DNA of 64,000 nucleotides from Ophioceras dolichostomum. Its lineage: Eukaryota; Ascomycota; Sordariomycetes; Magnaporthales; Ophioceraceae. The notes under the pieces were generated by a model. That model had not been told where the DNA came from. It did not search any database and saw only the letters and a list, made by a program, of their open reading frames with translations. Of the stretch, positions 48,716 to 61,294 are shown piece after piece (positions within the stretch are counted from its first letter, which is position 1; each line of letters starts with the position of its first letter). The DNA is taken from contig PYST01000171.1 of NCBI GenBank assembly GCA_003049485.1, positions 21,487 through 85,486 of the forward strand. Direction: 5' to 3'. Position numbers and translations under genes: made by a program.

Positions 48716-50309
48716 ATGGCTCCCCCGGCCCCGGCTAGCACTGGCCAAAACCACGACAGGTTCACGAGCCATTTCTCGTCGTCGGTGTCCGCCTATACTG
48801 GCAGGCTTCGGCCGCTGAATCAGTCCGCCGATGCCCCTCTGGCGACGACCGGGCGGCTCTCCGGACCTGGCGATCCCCCGGAGATCACTCCTGTCCAACA
48901 GATGCTCTCTGCAACCTCGGGCAGTTTGCTGACTGGGCTTCTTGGTAAACACAGGCTGCCCTATCTCAGGAGGGAACTCCGCTTTCGCAAGCTTATCATG
49001 TTCCCTCGGTGCAATTGTGCTCCAGGCTAACCTGCCTCCCTGTTCCTATTTGCGTTTCGCAGTCACTCCTTTAGACGTCGTCCGGGTGAGACTACAATCT
49101 CAAAGCCTCCGCCAACCTACCGTTACCGCCACCGCCGCCGTCGAAGTGCCCAACTTACAGCTCGCGACGCCGAGCGTATTTCGCCCTTCAAACCTAGGAG
49201 TGACGGCGTGTTGTCGCGAGGTGTTTTTCAACAACAACAACGGCGAGTTCTGCGTGGCTGGCCCTCGCATCGATGGCATCACTTCTGGGTCTAGCACTTC
49301 TTCGGCCGCTGGTTCGAGCTCAAGCTCGAGTGGAAATGTTGCGTGCGCCGTGGAGCAGACCCAGCAGCGGACCATAAATTCCACCGTGGACGGGCTGAGA
49401 AAGATAGCAAGGAACGAGGGCCTCACCACCCTGTGGCGCGGCCTTTCTCCTACGCTAATCATGGCTATTCCCGCGAACATCATTTATTTCACTGGGTACG
49501 AATGGCTCCGGTACAGCCCCGAGAGCGCGATTTCTAAGTCGGTCAATGAGATATACGCGCCGCTGGTGGCGGGTTCAGTGGCTCGTATGCTCGCCGCAAC
49601 GGCCGTAAGCCCAATCGAGCTCTTCCGTACGCGCCTCCAGGCGTCTCACGGCTCGTCCGCCGCCGGTCACCTAGCCGACACTTTCCATGGCATCCGAGAG
49701 ATGGTCGGGCGTAACGGCTACCGCTCCTTGTGGCGAGGTCTCACGCTGACATTCTGGCGGGACGTGCCGTTCTCGGGCATGTACTGGTGGGGCTACGAGA
49801 CGATCCGAGGCAAGCTCACCGACGCCCGCGAGCGTCGGCTAGGCCACACGGCAGAGACGGAAGCGGAGGCAGGCCTATCTCCCGCGAGGGCACGGCGGAG
49901 GTCACAGAGCCGCGAGAACCACACCGAAACCTTCGTGGACAGCTTTGCAGCCGGCGCCCTGTCTGGCGCGTTTGCTTCCGTTGTCACTACACCGTTCGAC
50001 GTAGGCAAGACACGCACTCAGGTTTACCGAGACTCAGCCTTGAGCAACAGTAGCGCCGGGAAGGCTGCTGCCGCCTCAGCTCCGGAGGAACGGACAATGG
50101 TGCAGCTCCTGTGGCATATATTCAGGGCCGAGGGCGTCCGTGGGCTCTTCAAAGGCTTGATTCCCCGGACGCTGAAGGTGGCCCCGGCATGTGCCATTAT
50201 GATTAGTAGCTACGAGGTGGGCAAACGGTCTTTCCGAGGCATGAACGAGAGGGCGCTGCAAAAGGAGAGAGAACGAGGACGTGGGCGGGGACTGGCCCGT
50301 GAGGAGTAG
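48716..50309 (+). CDS. MTM1: Mitochondrial carrier Mtm1 (SLC25A39/40-type)
   Basis: Two exons (48716-48944 and 49063-50309) give 491 residues. The three carrier repeats are marked by TPLDVVRVR (about residue 78), SPIELFRTR and TPFDVGKTR, each followed by a G-x(n)-LWRGL or LFKGL segment. The first matrix loop is greatly expanded: it holds a conserved CCREVFF, two more cysteines (140 and 171) and a long Ser-rich run. SLC25A39/40 import glutathione into mitochondria. Yeast Mtm1 affects manganese loading of Sod2 and pyridoxal phosphate and iron-sulfur homeostasis. Protein length and the Cys-containing loop favour Mtm1 over other carriers. The C-terminal tail is basic (KERERGRGRG). Confidence 0.93.
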
Positions 50310-51254
50310 AAGAAGATGAGAGACAGGAGCATACCCTCCCCGCTCTGTATGCTCGCTGTTGTGAGTGTTGAGAGGTGTGTTCATTCTGGGCTTCTCTATC
50401 CCTCCACCCACAGGCTTGTATTTCTAGACATCAAGGGAGGGCGTTCAAAACGGCGTGGACTGCATTGGGCCAGGTTGTTAAAGGATGGAGTTTCTGGGCG
50501 GTGACTTTCCGAGCTCGGTTTAGTACATAGTTGGGGTTCTCACGTGCTCTCCTCGGTTCCTTTGCCGTAATAAATACATGGCTGGTCACAAAGAAAGACG
50601 ATGTGTGTAAGGGGAGAGAAGAGCCATGTGTTGTGGTGCTATTTTTTGGATTCGTCCATGGCGGTCCGCGATCCAGTGCTTTCTTCGAAGGATGGGTGGG
50701 TGGGGCGAGCTGAAGAGATCGACTAATTGATTGCCGATTTGGGCGTGGCAGGTTCGCGTGCCTGCGGAGCGCCAGACCGCGTCAAGCCAAATCGACGCGT
50801 CTTCTGGGTTCAGCTGCCCTCCGTCTCCCCATCACCGGGATTTTCTTCACACAGCATCGAATGAGCAACATATCCTGTCCTGTGATTCCCTCCCGTTGAG
50901 TAAGAAGACTGCAAGGGTACGTATATCCAATAGAATCATTTCCATGCCCCCCGATTTGCCTTATCAACTGCACCAATTCGGGAGGCACATACAGATTGGT
51001 ACCGCGCTGCCAAGTTAGGATGACCGCTCCCGGCCTGCTGGGTCTGTGCGGTTCAATTGACTCCAATCACCAGAACCCGGATAGGTTTCCAAATTTTTGA
51101 CATTCCGCCTCGACCTCTCAAGCCGGCCACTGTTCAAAATTTCTTCCTTCGAGAAAGCCTTCTTCATCCGGTATTTTGTTCTCCGTGCGCCGGGACGGTC
51201 CACTCCACTGCTCAGAGCTGCCTTTCGCTCGTCTCTGCCCTGCCACGCCACGGT
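50310..51254. other. Intergenic region MTM1/UNG1
   Basis: About 945 nt separates co-oriented genes. The UNG1 reading frame is open upstream of its first ATG but contains no earlier Met. No gene is recognised. Confidence 0.45.
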
Positions 51255-52416
51255 ATGTCGTCGCTCAAGCGGAAGGCGGGCAACATGTCTGCCTCGGACG
51301 CCAAGAAGCCGAAGCAGAATGGCAGCATAATGTCATTCTTCGGCGCTCCCAAGCCCGCTGGCGGCAGTGGTAGCAGCAAATCGGCGGCGGGTGCCTCGGC
51401 CACCGAGGCTGCACCAGCCGGCGCTAAATTCGACAAGCAGAAGTGGGTGGAAAAGTTGACGGTCGAGCAGAGGACGCTGCTCAAGCTCGAGATTGAAACC
51501 CTGGATGAGAGCTGGCTTGCACTCCTCAAGGACGAGATCGTCACTAAGGAGTTTCTCGATCTCAAGCGGTTCCTGGACCGCGAGGCTGCTGCGGGTAAAA
51601 AGGTGTTCCCCCCAAAGGAGGACATATACTCATGGTTAGTTTGTTCTCGTTGTCGGACTTGTTCCACCCTGCGCCCTGTCGCCTCCCTCTCATTGTGGAT
51701 CGAATCACTGACGGGCTGTCCTCCTCGGCGCGCTGGCCAGGTCTCGTCTCACGCCTTTTCACACGGTCAAGGTCGTCATCTTGGGCCAGGACCCATACCA
51801 CAACCACAACCAGGCACACGGCCTCGCCTTCTCCGTTCGGCCGCCGACAAAGGCGCCCCCGTCACTGAAAAACATGTACATCTGCCTCAAGAACGACTAC
51901 CCGGCCTTCGAGCAGCCCCCGGGGAATGGCGGCCTCCTAACCCCCTGGGCCGAGCGCGGCGTGCTGATGCTCAACACCTGCCTCACGGTTCGCGCCCATG
52001 AGGCCAACTCGCATGCAAACCATGGCTGGGAGCGCTTCACTCAGCGCGTAATCGACCTGGTCGCGGCTCGCCGCTCTCGTGGCGTGGTTTTCATGGCATG
52101 GGGCTCACCGGCAGCCAAACGCGTCGGCAAAGTTGATGCCGGTCGGCACCTGGTCCTCAAGGCCGTCCACCCCAGCCCTCTCAGTGCCGCTCGTGGTTTC
52201 TTCGACTGTGGCCATTTCCGCCTAGCCAACGAGTGGCTCGACAAACGATACGGCGCTGGTGCCGAGATCAACTGGTCCCTGACCCCGGGATCTTCAACCG
52301 TCGCGGGCGAGTCCGACCCCGAGCAGGCGGGTGCCGCAGCCTCTGAGAAGTCGGACAAGGAAGGGACCGAGACTAAAGATAAGAAGCGCGGAGACCCAGC
52401 AGAGGTTCAGAACTAA
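51255..52416 (+). CDS. UNG1: Uracil-DNA glycosylase (family 1, UNG)
   Basis: Two exons (51255-51634 and 51741-52416) encode 351 residues. The enzyme excises uracil from DNA to start base-excision repair in nucleus and mitochondria. The catalytic water-activating Asp lies in GQDPYHNHNQAHGLAFSV. The uracil-binding Asn is in LMLNTCLTV, and the catalytic His and DNA-intercalating Leu are in HPSPLSA. The N-terminal 90 residues are basic and low complexity, with an NLS-like KKPKQ followed by SIMSFF, resembling a PCNA-interacting box. A second Met at codon 11 (51285) could give an alternative isoform. The donor is GTTAGT, less common but consistent with the frame. The C terminus has an acidic/Lys-rich extension after the domain. 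Confidence 0.96.
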
Positions 52417-55400
52417 GGGGTTGCTCCTGTGTTTGCTGTGTCCCCCCCTATACATTCTTTCTCCATTTCTTTTCCTATCTCGCACATTCTCTCTCTCTCT
52501 CTTAGACAGATGGCCTGGAACATGCGTTTGGTTGATCGAGCACGACTCTCCAAACCAGAATTACTTCGGATTGCGACCGCGCAGTAATACCCATTTTCTG
52601 CAACCACTCCTGCGGTCCTACCACCGTCTTCCGATGGGGATCTCGGGCGGCTAGGCCCCTCAGCACTGAAAGATAGCAAATAGCCCAGTATTTGCGNCAT
52701 TGACCCTGTTCCGTTGGACTGGTGCTGCCGAAAAGAGTTGGCGGTGCCTTGATGGCGTATTCCGCAGAGAATATGGAGGTTGAGTAGGCACCAAGGCAAA
52801 TGACAAAAACCCTCTACCCAAACTGTCTAGGATACCCGCGTACCTCTTCTGCACATAATCATCGTTGGAATGGGATGGAGGTACAGGAACTCTGACTTGT
52901 ACACTATAACTTGACTTGTACAATACAGCACATCCGCGTCGGTGGCACGAGATTCGGAACCGACGAGTGGCCCCAGTCCAGGGTTCTCCGTTCATGTTCG
53001 CCGATTATGCGATTTATGCGCTGAGGTTTCAGTGTGAAAGCACTCAAGGCAAACCCTGAGAAGCATTCAGATTCTGGCGACATCTGGGCGAGAACGATCG
53101 AAAAAGATGTTGATAGAAATCTTAGGGCGGGAGAAACCATAACTTGCAGGTTCCTACCTTCCTGGTGTTATTTGCAGCGTCTTGGTGTTCGGGAAAGGCA
53201 AGGTCACTGGGAAGGTGTACATACATGTATGGAGGTAGATTCCACGTGATGGGCTGCTTGCTCATGTTCCTATGTACTCTTTTCCTCTAATAAGCTGCAT
53301 CGATTCAAAATATAGACGGTAACCTGCGGGCTCGGACGAAGCAAATCTGAAACGAGATGTAAGACTACGGCAAACTGGTGTGATCCTACAAATACAGATA
53401 TACACTCGCACGGTACTCCATATCTAAGCTGGAGTCGGGTAGCTTCGTGTAATGTTAGACTGGACGGCGCCGTGCAACTTCCTACTATACTAGAGGTGTC
53501 CAGGTTGCTAACTTGCCGACCTAACTACGGTACCTTACCTTAGATTGCTACCGGTAGGTACATTAGGTAGGTAACTAATAGCTAAAATCCGCGAACAGGC
53601 GGAGTGGACGACGGCCTCGACAAACACAGCACCCCTTTGCATTTACCGATATTGCCCACCCGGAGGCCGCCGGGCCAGGGAAAGTGAGGATCTTCAGTAG
53701 GACGATCTCCTTTGTCCCGGATTCAGTAGGAGATGTGGATGATTCGCTGCCGACTACTCAGCAATTCGTTCTATGGTCAGTGACCACTCCCACGTTGGGC
53801 TTGTTGCTCATTCAGATTGGGCAGTGGGGTTCCGGATTCCTCATTTGTTGCCAACGCATCACACCTACATGGCCTTTGCGGAGGTCCTTCTGTAGGTACA
53901 GGTAGGGAGGGAATAGCTCAAAATATGCGGCATGCCGCGCCGCGCACTGGCCACATTCGCCAGGTGTCGTGGCTACGCCTATTCGAGCACCACCACCGTG
54001 TCGGGCATCATTGGCCACAAGTTGTGCTTTGCTGGGGGCTGACAGAGAAGGCGGGGTTTTCAGCCAGTCGTAGCCTGCCATATCAGACATTCTGTTATTC
54101 TCCGCACAGCTCGGATGCAGGAAAGATGCAAGAGAGTTTTTCATATGTGCCGGATAGGTAGGTACCTTAGACACGTAATGACCATCGGGACGTATTCCTC
54201 TGGTTTCGCGAAGGCGGCAGAGGGGTAGACGAGACGCGGGCTTCCGCGAGAAACGGGTTGCCGCAGTGGCAAACCAGTGCGAAGTGTGCATTTGTTCGTT
54301 GTATCGCTATTATAAAGCCATCAAAAGGAGCTAATTAAGGTACCACCAACGTGAGGGCGATATTTGTGAGCTTTGCTGCATTTCGAATTGGTAGGTAGGT
54401 ATGGAGTTGTCGTACGGTGTCTGGAGGACGTTAAATGCTCTTTCACTTTGCCTCTTCCCACCCCTTTTCCCCCCGCCCCGCCTCCCACCCATCACATCCG
54501 CGCATGGGCCCTTGAACCCTTGCATCCTTGCGTCCATGGGTTCCAAGACCCAAAAGGGGACCAGCCATTGGATCTTGTACTCCACCTCCTTCAATTTTAA
54601 ATTCAGGGTGATGGGCGGCCGAGTGCCGACATGGCGCTCTCAGTCAGTCGTCTCAAGCCACTCACAATGTCATGATACCTACACCCGCGCAGACGGTGTA
54701 CGAGAAAGAGGCTTGCATTGCTGCACCTGCCACCTCAAGTTTGGATGATGATATGCGACGTTCACTTGCTGCTCGCTGCTGGCGGAAGGAGGGCGGGCTC
54801 TTAAACTTGTTTCTGTGAATACAAAGTACGTACAACGCATCGGCAACCATCATCCATCAATGAGAGCGAGTGATGTGGTCACGATAGCGAACGTGCGTTC
54901 CGATGAGCTCAATGAGTCTCCATGGGCGGGCGGCGGGTGTGTCTTATTGCATACCGCAAGTACACACTCAAGCTCTTGCTCCTGGTCGGGCTGAGGCGTA
55001 CCTCCGGAACACAACAGGACTACAACCTGAGGATCTGCCCGCTTGCTCGCATTGCCCATCGAGCTGAGCCCAAAATGCAGTTGCATGACCTGTCACTCGC
55101 ACTCAATACAATATTCCCTCGACTGGATGGTGTGTATGTACAAGAAAGGGAAGGACGCATGTTGGGGTCGGGCAGATAATTTGCACAACGCTTTCCGCCG
55201 CCCGTCGCTAGCCCACGTCACGTCCCACACCAACCCCTGAGAGCAGCTTCAGAATTACCGAGTACCAGACCGCACAACACCTGTTACGCTGGCTGGCCGT
55301 CCGGGAACATTGATCATTACCTCGCCTGCAACTTTTTTTTTTCTTGCTGCCCTACTCCAACTAACACCAGACGACTCTCAACACTCCCCCTCGTTCCTCT

Positions 55401-55914
55401 GGTCGTCTCGGGCTCAACCGTCCAAACAATTCTTATCGCACCGCTGTATCCATTTTTGGAGCGTTTCGTTTCCGTCCACTGATCAAGCCTTTCCTATTTG
55501 AGCAAATATCCATCTTCGTACGTCCCTTTGCCTGTCTTGTCTCGGACGGGCAAATATCTCCAATACCACACCAATTCCGCATCCGCCTCGACGTACCCGG
55601 GTGCACCTCCTACTCCCACTCGCATTTCGTCTTTCCCTCCTTTCATCGTGAGTCTCTTGCTCGTTAGATGCGGTCGTCTTACTGAAGGGAAGACGTCAGA
55701 AACCGTCGCGTTGCCATTGGGACTGTTCTATTCCGGAATTCCTGCCCTGCAGCAATCTCAGTTTCTCGGTTTCGCAGAGACCGCAAAGAGACCACTAGAG
55801 ACCTGTGTCTCATCGCCGTATCACCCGACTCGACCCTCGAATCGATATCGTCTATTCGGATGCGCTGGCTGTGCTGAAGTCTCTGCCACAGATTGCAGAC
55901 ATTCTCGAGTCGTC
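52417..55914. other. Large gene-free stretch UNG1/MSB1
   Basis: About 3.5 kb holds no recognisable gene. A single ambiguous base is present at 52697. TAGGTA-type repeats occur near 53530-53576, 54155-54166 and 54391-54401. A 159-codon minus-strand frame (53812-54291) has no family features. From about 55310 the strand is C/T-rich and should be the MSB1 promoter and leader. Confidence 0.45.
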
Positions 55915-58900
55915 ATGCCGAGCATATTCTCTCGCCTCAAGGGCAAAGACGGCCCCACAAAGCTCAAGTCGAAGAAGCATGGCACCATCGACCAGTTGAA
56001 GGACCAGCTCCCTCCCAAGCCACGATGGGAGGACGCTTTCGCTCGCAAGACGGTAGAGCCAGATGAGGTTGTGGAGCTCGTCCGGCGTTGTACTGCTGAG
56101 CTCAAGGCTAGAGGTACGGAAGATCAATTCTCGAGCGTGTCTCCCTGCAGCCCTACCACTTCCCACTGCGCCACCATGCCGCCTCGCGACGGATGCATTG
56201 CGGGCCAGGCGCGGATGCGCCTTGGACCTAACTTGATCTAGCTTTGGCTTGCCCTCGACGATTCGGAAGAGATGGCTGACTGTTTTGCGTGCCCCGCCCA
56301 GGTCTGGACCTACCGTTCCTCCTTCTCCCCTTCCGACCGACGTCTGATCCCAGCGCCGTGCGCACCTTCGTGCGCCACTTCTTCGATCAAGGCGCGAGCC
56401 TGCGGGGCGACATGTTGGCCCAAGAGTTGCGCATGACGGAGCCTATGGTACGTACTGAGGGATTGCTGGCGTTGACCTCGTTCTGTTGCGCAGTCGCAAG
56501 CTTGCTCTCTCGTTCGCTCCTTCAAGATCAACTCAACTGACCGACTTCTTGTGAAGGTCGTATCTGGCGTGATAAAATGGTGCTGGGCTAGGCTGCAAGG
56601 TGGCGTGGTCGGCTGGGACGCCTACGAGCTCTTCAAGGTCGGCGAACAAGGTACGTGTCTCATCCATCTGCTTCGTTATCTGACGGTGGCTCTCCATGCT
56701 TCATTCATGCTACCGATTCTGCTGTTAGCCATATCTAACAGTGTCTACTCCGCCGCCAGACTCGAACATGGCCCGTGACTCGTTCAAGACGTTTATACCG
56801 TTGAGCGTCGAAAATGAGGCGCGCACGTCGATAGTGTTCGATTTCTTTGACCTCCTCGCTGCCGTGGCCGCGCACGGCAAGACGAACGGCTTTGGGGGCC
56901 GGAAGCTCTCCCGCATGGCTTCGTGGTGGGCGTTTGAGCAGAAGGACACGGACAAGGGGTTCGAGGGTGGCTACCAGGCATGGCTCAAGGCCGCCGACGC
57001 GACTAGCCACCTATTTTTCGCTTATCTCCGGTCTTTGGCTCCACAGCCGTCACGCGCCGGGATCTCGATGTTGCCCATGTCACTTCAGAAGCTGCTCCAG
57101 GAGACCGAGTACCCTCCCGAGCGACCGTCGCTCATGATGTCGACGACAAACAAGGTGCTGATGATCGTCGACACGGTCTCACCGACGCCTTTCGCGCTGC
57201 TCCGGCGCGGCAACCACTTTCAGTACAGGGACGAGGACCGCGCCCTACGAGAGTTCTCTGAGTTTGAGGACCCGATCCAGGCCTTGACGGAAGAATGCCG
57301 CAGAGTCCTTAAGTCGGTCTCGGCGGCGAACCAGACCCAGGCCGTCTCAAGCTCGAAGCACTCGACCAGCCTACGGGACGCGTCGTGGTCGCGATTCGAA
57401 GATATCGGTTTCTCGAGCCCCCTCGACGAGGAGGATGAGGAGGACGACGCCACCAGGCCGTCCGCGCACCGGAGGCCGTACGGGCTGCGCACAACGCCAG
57501 CATCCGGCATGGGCCTTGGGCGGCCGACAACGCCTTCATGGGCTGACTTTCTGTCGGCTGGCTTCGTCGACGACGGCCCAAATAGCCCATCGAACCTTCT
57601 ATTGCCCCCTGACAAGGTCCTTCCGCCCATCGAGACGGCAGTCCGGCAGCGCAGTTCACAGTCGCACCGGCCACGGCTCGAGTCAGAGCGCCACCTGGAG
57701 CCGGGTGAGCTGGCGAGCATCTCGCGATTCGAGCTGGACGACTCCTTTTGGTGGGTCTGGATGACCAGCCTGGCGCCCGAGGAGACGCCAGAGCGCAAGG
57801 CTGCCTTCGGCCGGTGCGCGGTGATCGAGACCACGATCCGGACTGGCCGATGGCTCGTCATGGAAGAGCAAGTCAAGGGCGCCGCCCCGGAACCCGACGC
57901 CGGGGCCTACATCGCGGAGAAGAAGAGCTTCTTCAGCTGGACGCGCCGGAACAAGGGGGTTACGAGGAGCAAGTCAACAGGCAAGCATGCCCTGGACAAG
58001 TCTGGCGCAACGCATGCCGGCGCCAACACTATGGGGATAAGCAAGACGAGCATTGCGCCGGACCAGCAGGCCAAAATCCAAGCCGCAGCTCAGCGTCTGC
58101 AGGCGAAGCAGCTCGAGGAGCAGCAGACAGCCGTCCGAGAGGCTCCGAATCGACGGGGGCGGACCGATGCCGACCTCATGACAGAGAAAACAAACAGCGT
58201 CATGACGTTGCAGCCTATGATTATGAGCGAGGCCTCCCCGGCAATGAAATGGGCCAACAAGTACGATAAGGAGACCATCCGAGAGGCGTACTTGGCAAAT
58301 GCGTTCGCTGGACGAGGCCTGGGGGAGGGGACGATGCAAACTAATGGCCACAGTAACGGACACACGCCCGTTCACGCCCCCATGCATCGCCAGGACAGCC
58401 ACGACGATAGACCGGCACCTCCCGCGAAGCCTCAGCCTCCGATTCCCGCCAAACGGCCCGACGCTGGGGAGGATGGGGAAGTCCCGGTGGCCGGCCTGTC
58501 TGAGAAGGCCATCGAGACGCCTCGGGAGGCGCACCCGGCCGGCCGTAGCACTACCCCCCTGCCGCCGCCGTCCAAAGAGGACAAGGACGGAAAGGCCGAG
58601 CACAGCGCTGAGCTCGAGCGCCGCAACATGGTGTCACCCGATCCTGAACTCAGTCCCGAGAGCAAGAAGCAGCAGCAGAAGAAACTGCACAAGGAGAAGG
58701 ACAAGCCGTCGTCGAGCGGGTTCAGGAAGCTGTTCGGGCGGAAGAACAGGCAATCCAAGGTCCCCGATCATGCCGCCAGCGACCTCAGCGCCATGGCTGC
58801 TCGCGACAACCACCTGGCCCCACCGCCGCCCTCTAAGTCCGTCGAGCCGTCCGCCTCGCGCTCCGAGTCTCGGGTCGAGTCTCGGGCCGAGTCGCGGGCC

Positions 58901-59630
58901 GAGTCCCGCGCAGAGTCACACGCCGACTCGTTGGCGGCGCCCAGTGAGCAGGTCTCCGACACAACTCCGCGGGCGCGCACTCCGGCTGGCCCCGTGGCGG
59001 CAGCTGTGGCGGCCGCTGAGCCCCGCTATGAGGAGTCCCAGGCCGATACGGCTTCCCGCCTTGACACGGCCGATGCTCAGGAGGCCCGCGACGAGTTCTC
59101 GCGGTTTGACCAGGGACCGCTGGTAGACCAGCCGGCCTTCGTGCCCGATGATTCCGGAGCCGACGATTCTGAGACGGACGACGCGACACCGCCGCCTATC
59201 GCACGACAGAGGTCCCCCATGGCCGATGCCGCGCCGGCCCACCAGACCCCGGCTGCCGCCGCCGCGCCAGCCCCCATTCAAGACCGTTGGGCACAGATCC
59301 GCAAGAATGCGGCAGACCGTGCAGCCCAGCGCCAGGGCGAGGACAAAAGCCAGGGCGGCTACAGCAAGACGACTGACGGCGATGGTGACACCAGCGGAGA
59401 AGAGAGTAAGTCCATCCTGATGACTGACGCCTTGGTTTTGACCGGGGATCTCGGCAAGCATTGGCGAGTACGTGATGAGGGCCATGACACCAGACTAACC
59501 AACCATTGTTTCTTTCTTACCCTTAGCCATCGAGTCTCGAGTCGCCCGCATCAAGGCTCGAGTTGCCGAGCTGACGGGTAACATGGAGGGCACTTCTCCA
59601 GGTTCCCGGACCCCGCCGGTTCGTCGTTGA
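55915..59630 (+). CDS. MSB1: Msb1/Mug8-family morphogenesis protein
   Basis: Five exons (55915-56113, 56302-56447, 56557-56650, 56760-59405, 59527-59630) sum to 1063 codons (1062 residues). The start MPSIFSRLKGKDG is the first ATG of the frame and matches relatives. The N-terminal about 550 residues form the Msb1/Mug8 domain, a RhoGAP-like helical fold: PDEVVELVRRCTAELKARG, LDLPFLLLPFRP, VVSGVIKWCWARLQGGVVGW, then FDFFDLLAAVAAHGKTNGFGG. The last 450 residues are disordered and Pro/Ser/Lys-rich. They include a QKKLHKEKDK basic patch and a RAES tandem repeat. The protein ends in a short predicted coiled helix (IESRVARIKARVAELTG) and TPPVRR. In yeast, Msb1 supports Cdc42/Rho1 signalling and bud-site growth at the polarised cortex. 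The role in hyphal polarity is inferred. All four introns have consistent phases. Confidence 0.9.
58861..58932 (+). repeat. 12-nt tandem repeat encoding RAES-like units
   Basis: About five to six 12-nt units of the type CGGGCCGAGTCG encode successive (R/H)-(V/A)-(E/D)-S tetrapeptides inside the disordered tail of MSB1. Units differ at third positions. Confidence 0.85.
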
Positions 59631-61294
59631 GCACAGAAACCTGTCGCGCACTCGTCGTCCTGTCCTCCTCAGCCATTTCCTTGATCTCTTTCAAGTTCTC
59701 GCCTCATATAAGAAGGGCCTTTGCTCTGTTGCTTCTTGTCGTTGTCACATCTGGTCGTCTATTTCTATCTGACTTGACGCCTCTGCTGATTATTTGCCTA
59801 TCCAACTTCCAATAATTAGGCTTCTGAGAGGGCCCCCCGGAAGATATCTTGATTCTGTCGCTATCTCATTTGTTGCGCGATTTCTTTCGTTCACGTCCTC
59901 CCCCCTCCCTTTTTTTCTCCCTTATTTCCCATTCTCTTTGTCCTACGTTTGCTTTCCAATTCAATAATACCCTGTTAGCAATTCTAGCCTGCATTCGGTT
60001 CAATGCACCCGCCTGTCTGCCTCTGCCTACCTAGTACCTAGATACCTAAATATCTTATATATCACCTAATCCCAAGTCCCGCATTGTTTGAGTTGCGCGG
60101 GCTCGTTGCTTCGGTGGCTGCGATGAAGTGGGAAGTGTTGGCGATGAGGGAGCGAGACCCCGTTGAAATGGCACGTGTGGCGACTACAATCCCCTAGCGG
60201 CGGTAGACGGTGGAGGATTGCACCGTCCGCTTCTTCTCTTTTGACTTCTTGTGGGACATCGCGTGTTAAGAAGTTCTTTGGTGGGGATACCTTCTACAGG
60301 CGTGGCAGAGGGAAGAGGAAAGCCCTGCACGAACGAGGGTTGTCTGCGTTGGTCTTCGTGTTATGCAAGATTCCACCAGCTATCGTGATTGTTTTTCTTG
60401 TCTGGCCCTTCTACCATGGGGCATTCCATACCTGTTTAGTAACGATTTGAACAAAAAGCTGCTTAGACGCCACCAACGACCCAAATGTTGGTGCAATGCA
60501 GATAGATGCCCTGCCCTTCCACAGACAACACAGATACGGCGGCGGGCGAAGTAGGGAGGAAACAGCGAATTTTATATCCGGCTCTATTTCACGGATATCC
60601 TCGACTACGAGACCTACTGAGTGAACTCAAGCCGGCCTTTGCTCTCAATGACAGCCGCTTACCCCGATGTCTCTTTTACCATGAAGGCTCATATTTTGGT
60701 CGATTGTGTCCTTCCCCTAAATGCAAAAGGTGTGTTATCAACGAAACGCCGAACAGGCGGTCAACAGCCTAAACAAAGCCTGGATCCAAACACCGCACAT
60801 GTTGCCAAAGACAAAACTACAAAGAAAATCGAAAAGAACCGTTGATACAAAGAAATACGCTCGGAGCCAAGGGGATTAAAGGGTGCTCTGGGGCTAAGAT
60901 GGAAATTATCTATCTATTTACATGGAAAGGGCAAGAAAACGAGAAAATGCGAGGGAAACGACAACGAGAGAGAGAGAGGGAGAGAGAGAGAGAGAGCCAC
61001 CGTGCTCCACAGGCGGGCTGGGAGAATGAAAGCTCAGGAAATGAAATAGGTATATATGTGAAGACGCCAAGGCTAGCGTTCAGCGCCCCGTTTCGAGCGC
61101 CTCGGAGACTCTCGTTCGTCAGCCAACGGGAGGACCGACTATACAAAGGAAAGTGATGGGGTGATGAGTCGATATAAGTACGAATTTTCAGGTGAGAGGT
61201 ATGGTACAGGGAGAGGGCCGCTTGCTTGGAAGGATCGTAGGGATATCCCCCAAGCGGGAAGGTGACGATCTGTGACGATCTGTGATCAGACCCA
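59631..61294. other. Convergent intergenic region MSB1/ZRC1
   Basis: About 1.66 kb of 3' flank for two convergent genes. It contains a CCTAGTACCTAGATACC block near 60028-60046 and a GA microsatellite near 60966-60996. The DNA is relatively AT-rich and no gene is recognised. Confidence 0.5.
60966..60996 (+). repeat. GA-rich microsatellite
   Basis: An imperfect run of GA dinucleotides, with one GGG interruption, lies in the 3' flank between convergent genes. Confidence 0.9.

Noticed and set aside
53812..54291. 159-codon minus-strand open frame
   Set aside because: No family features and no supporting splice or promoter context; its length is possible by chance in GC-rich DNA.
57300..59400. 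Long alternative frames inside MSB1 (for example 58299-59126, + strand)
   Set aside because: They are shadows of the real gene in GC-rich sequence; only the MSB1 frame keeps conserved motifs and splices consistently.
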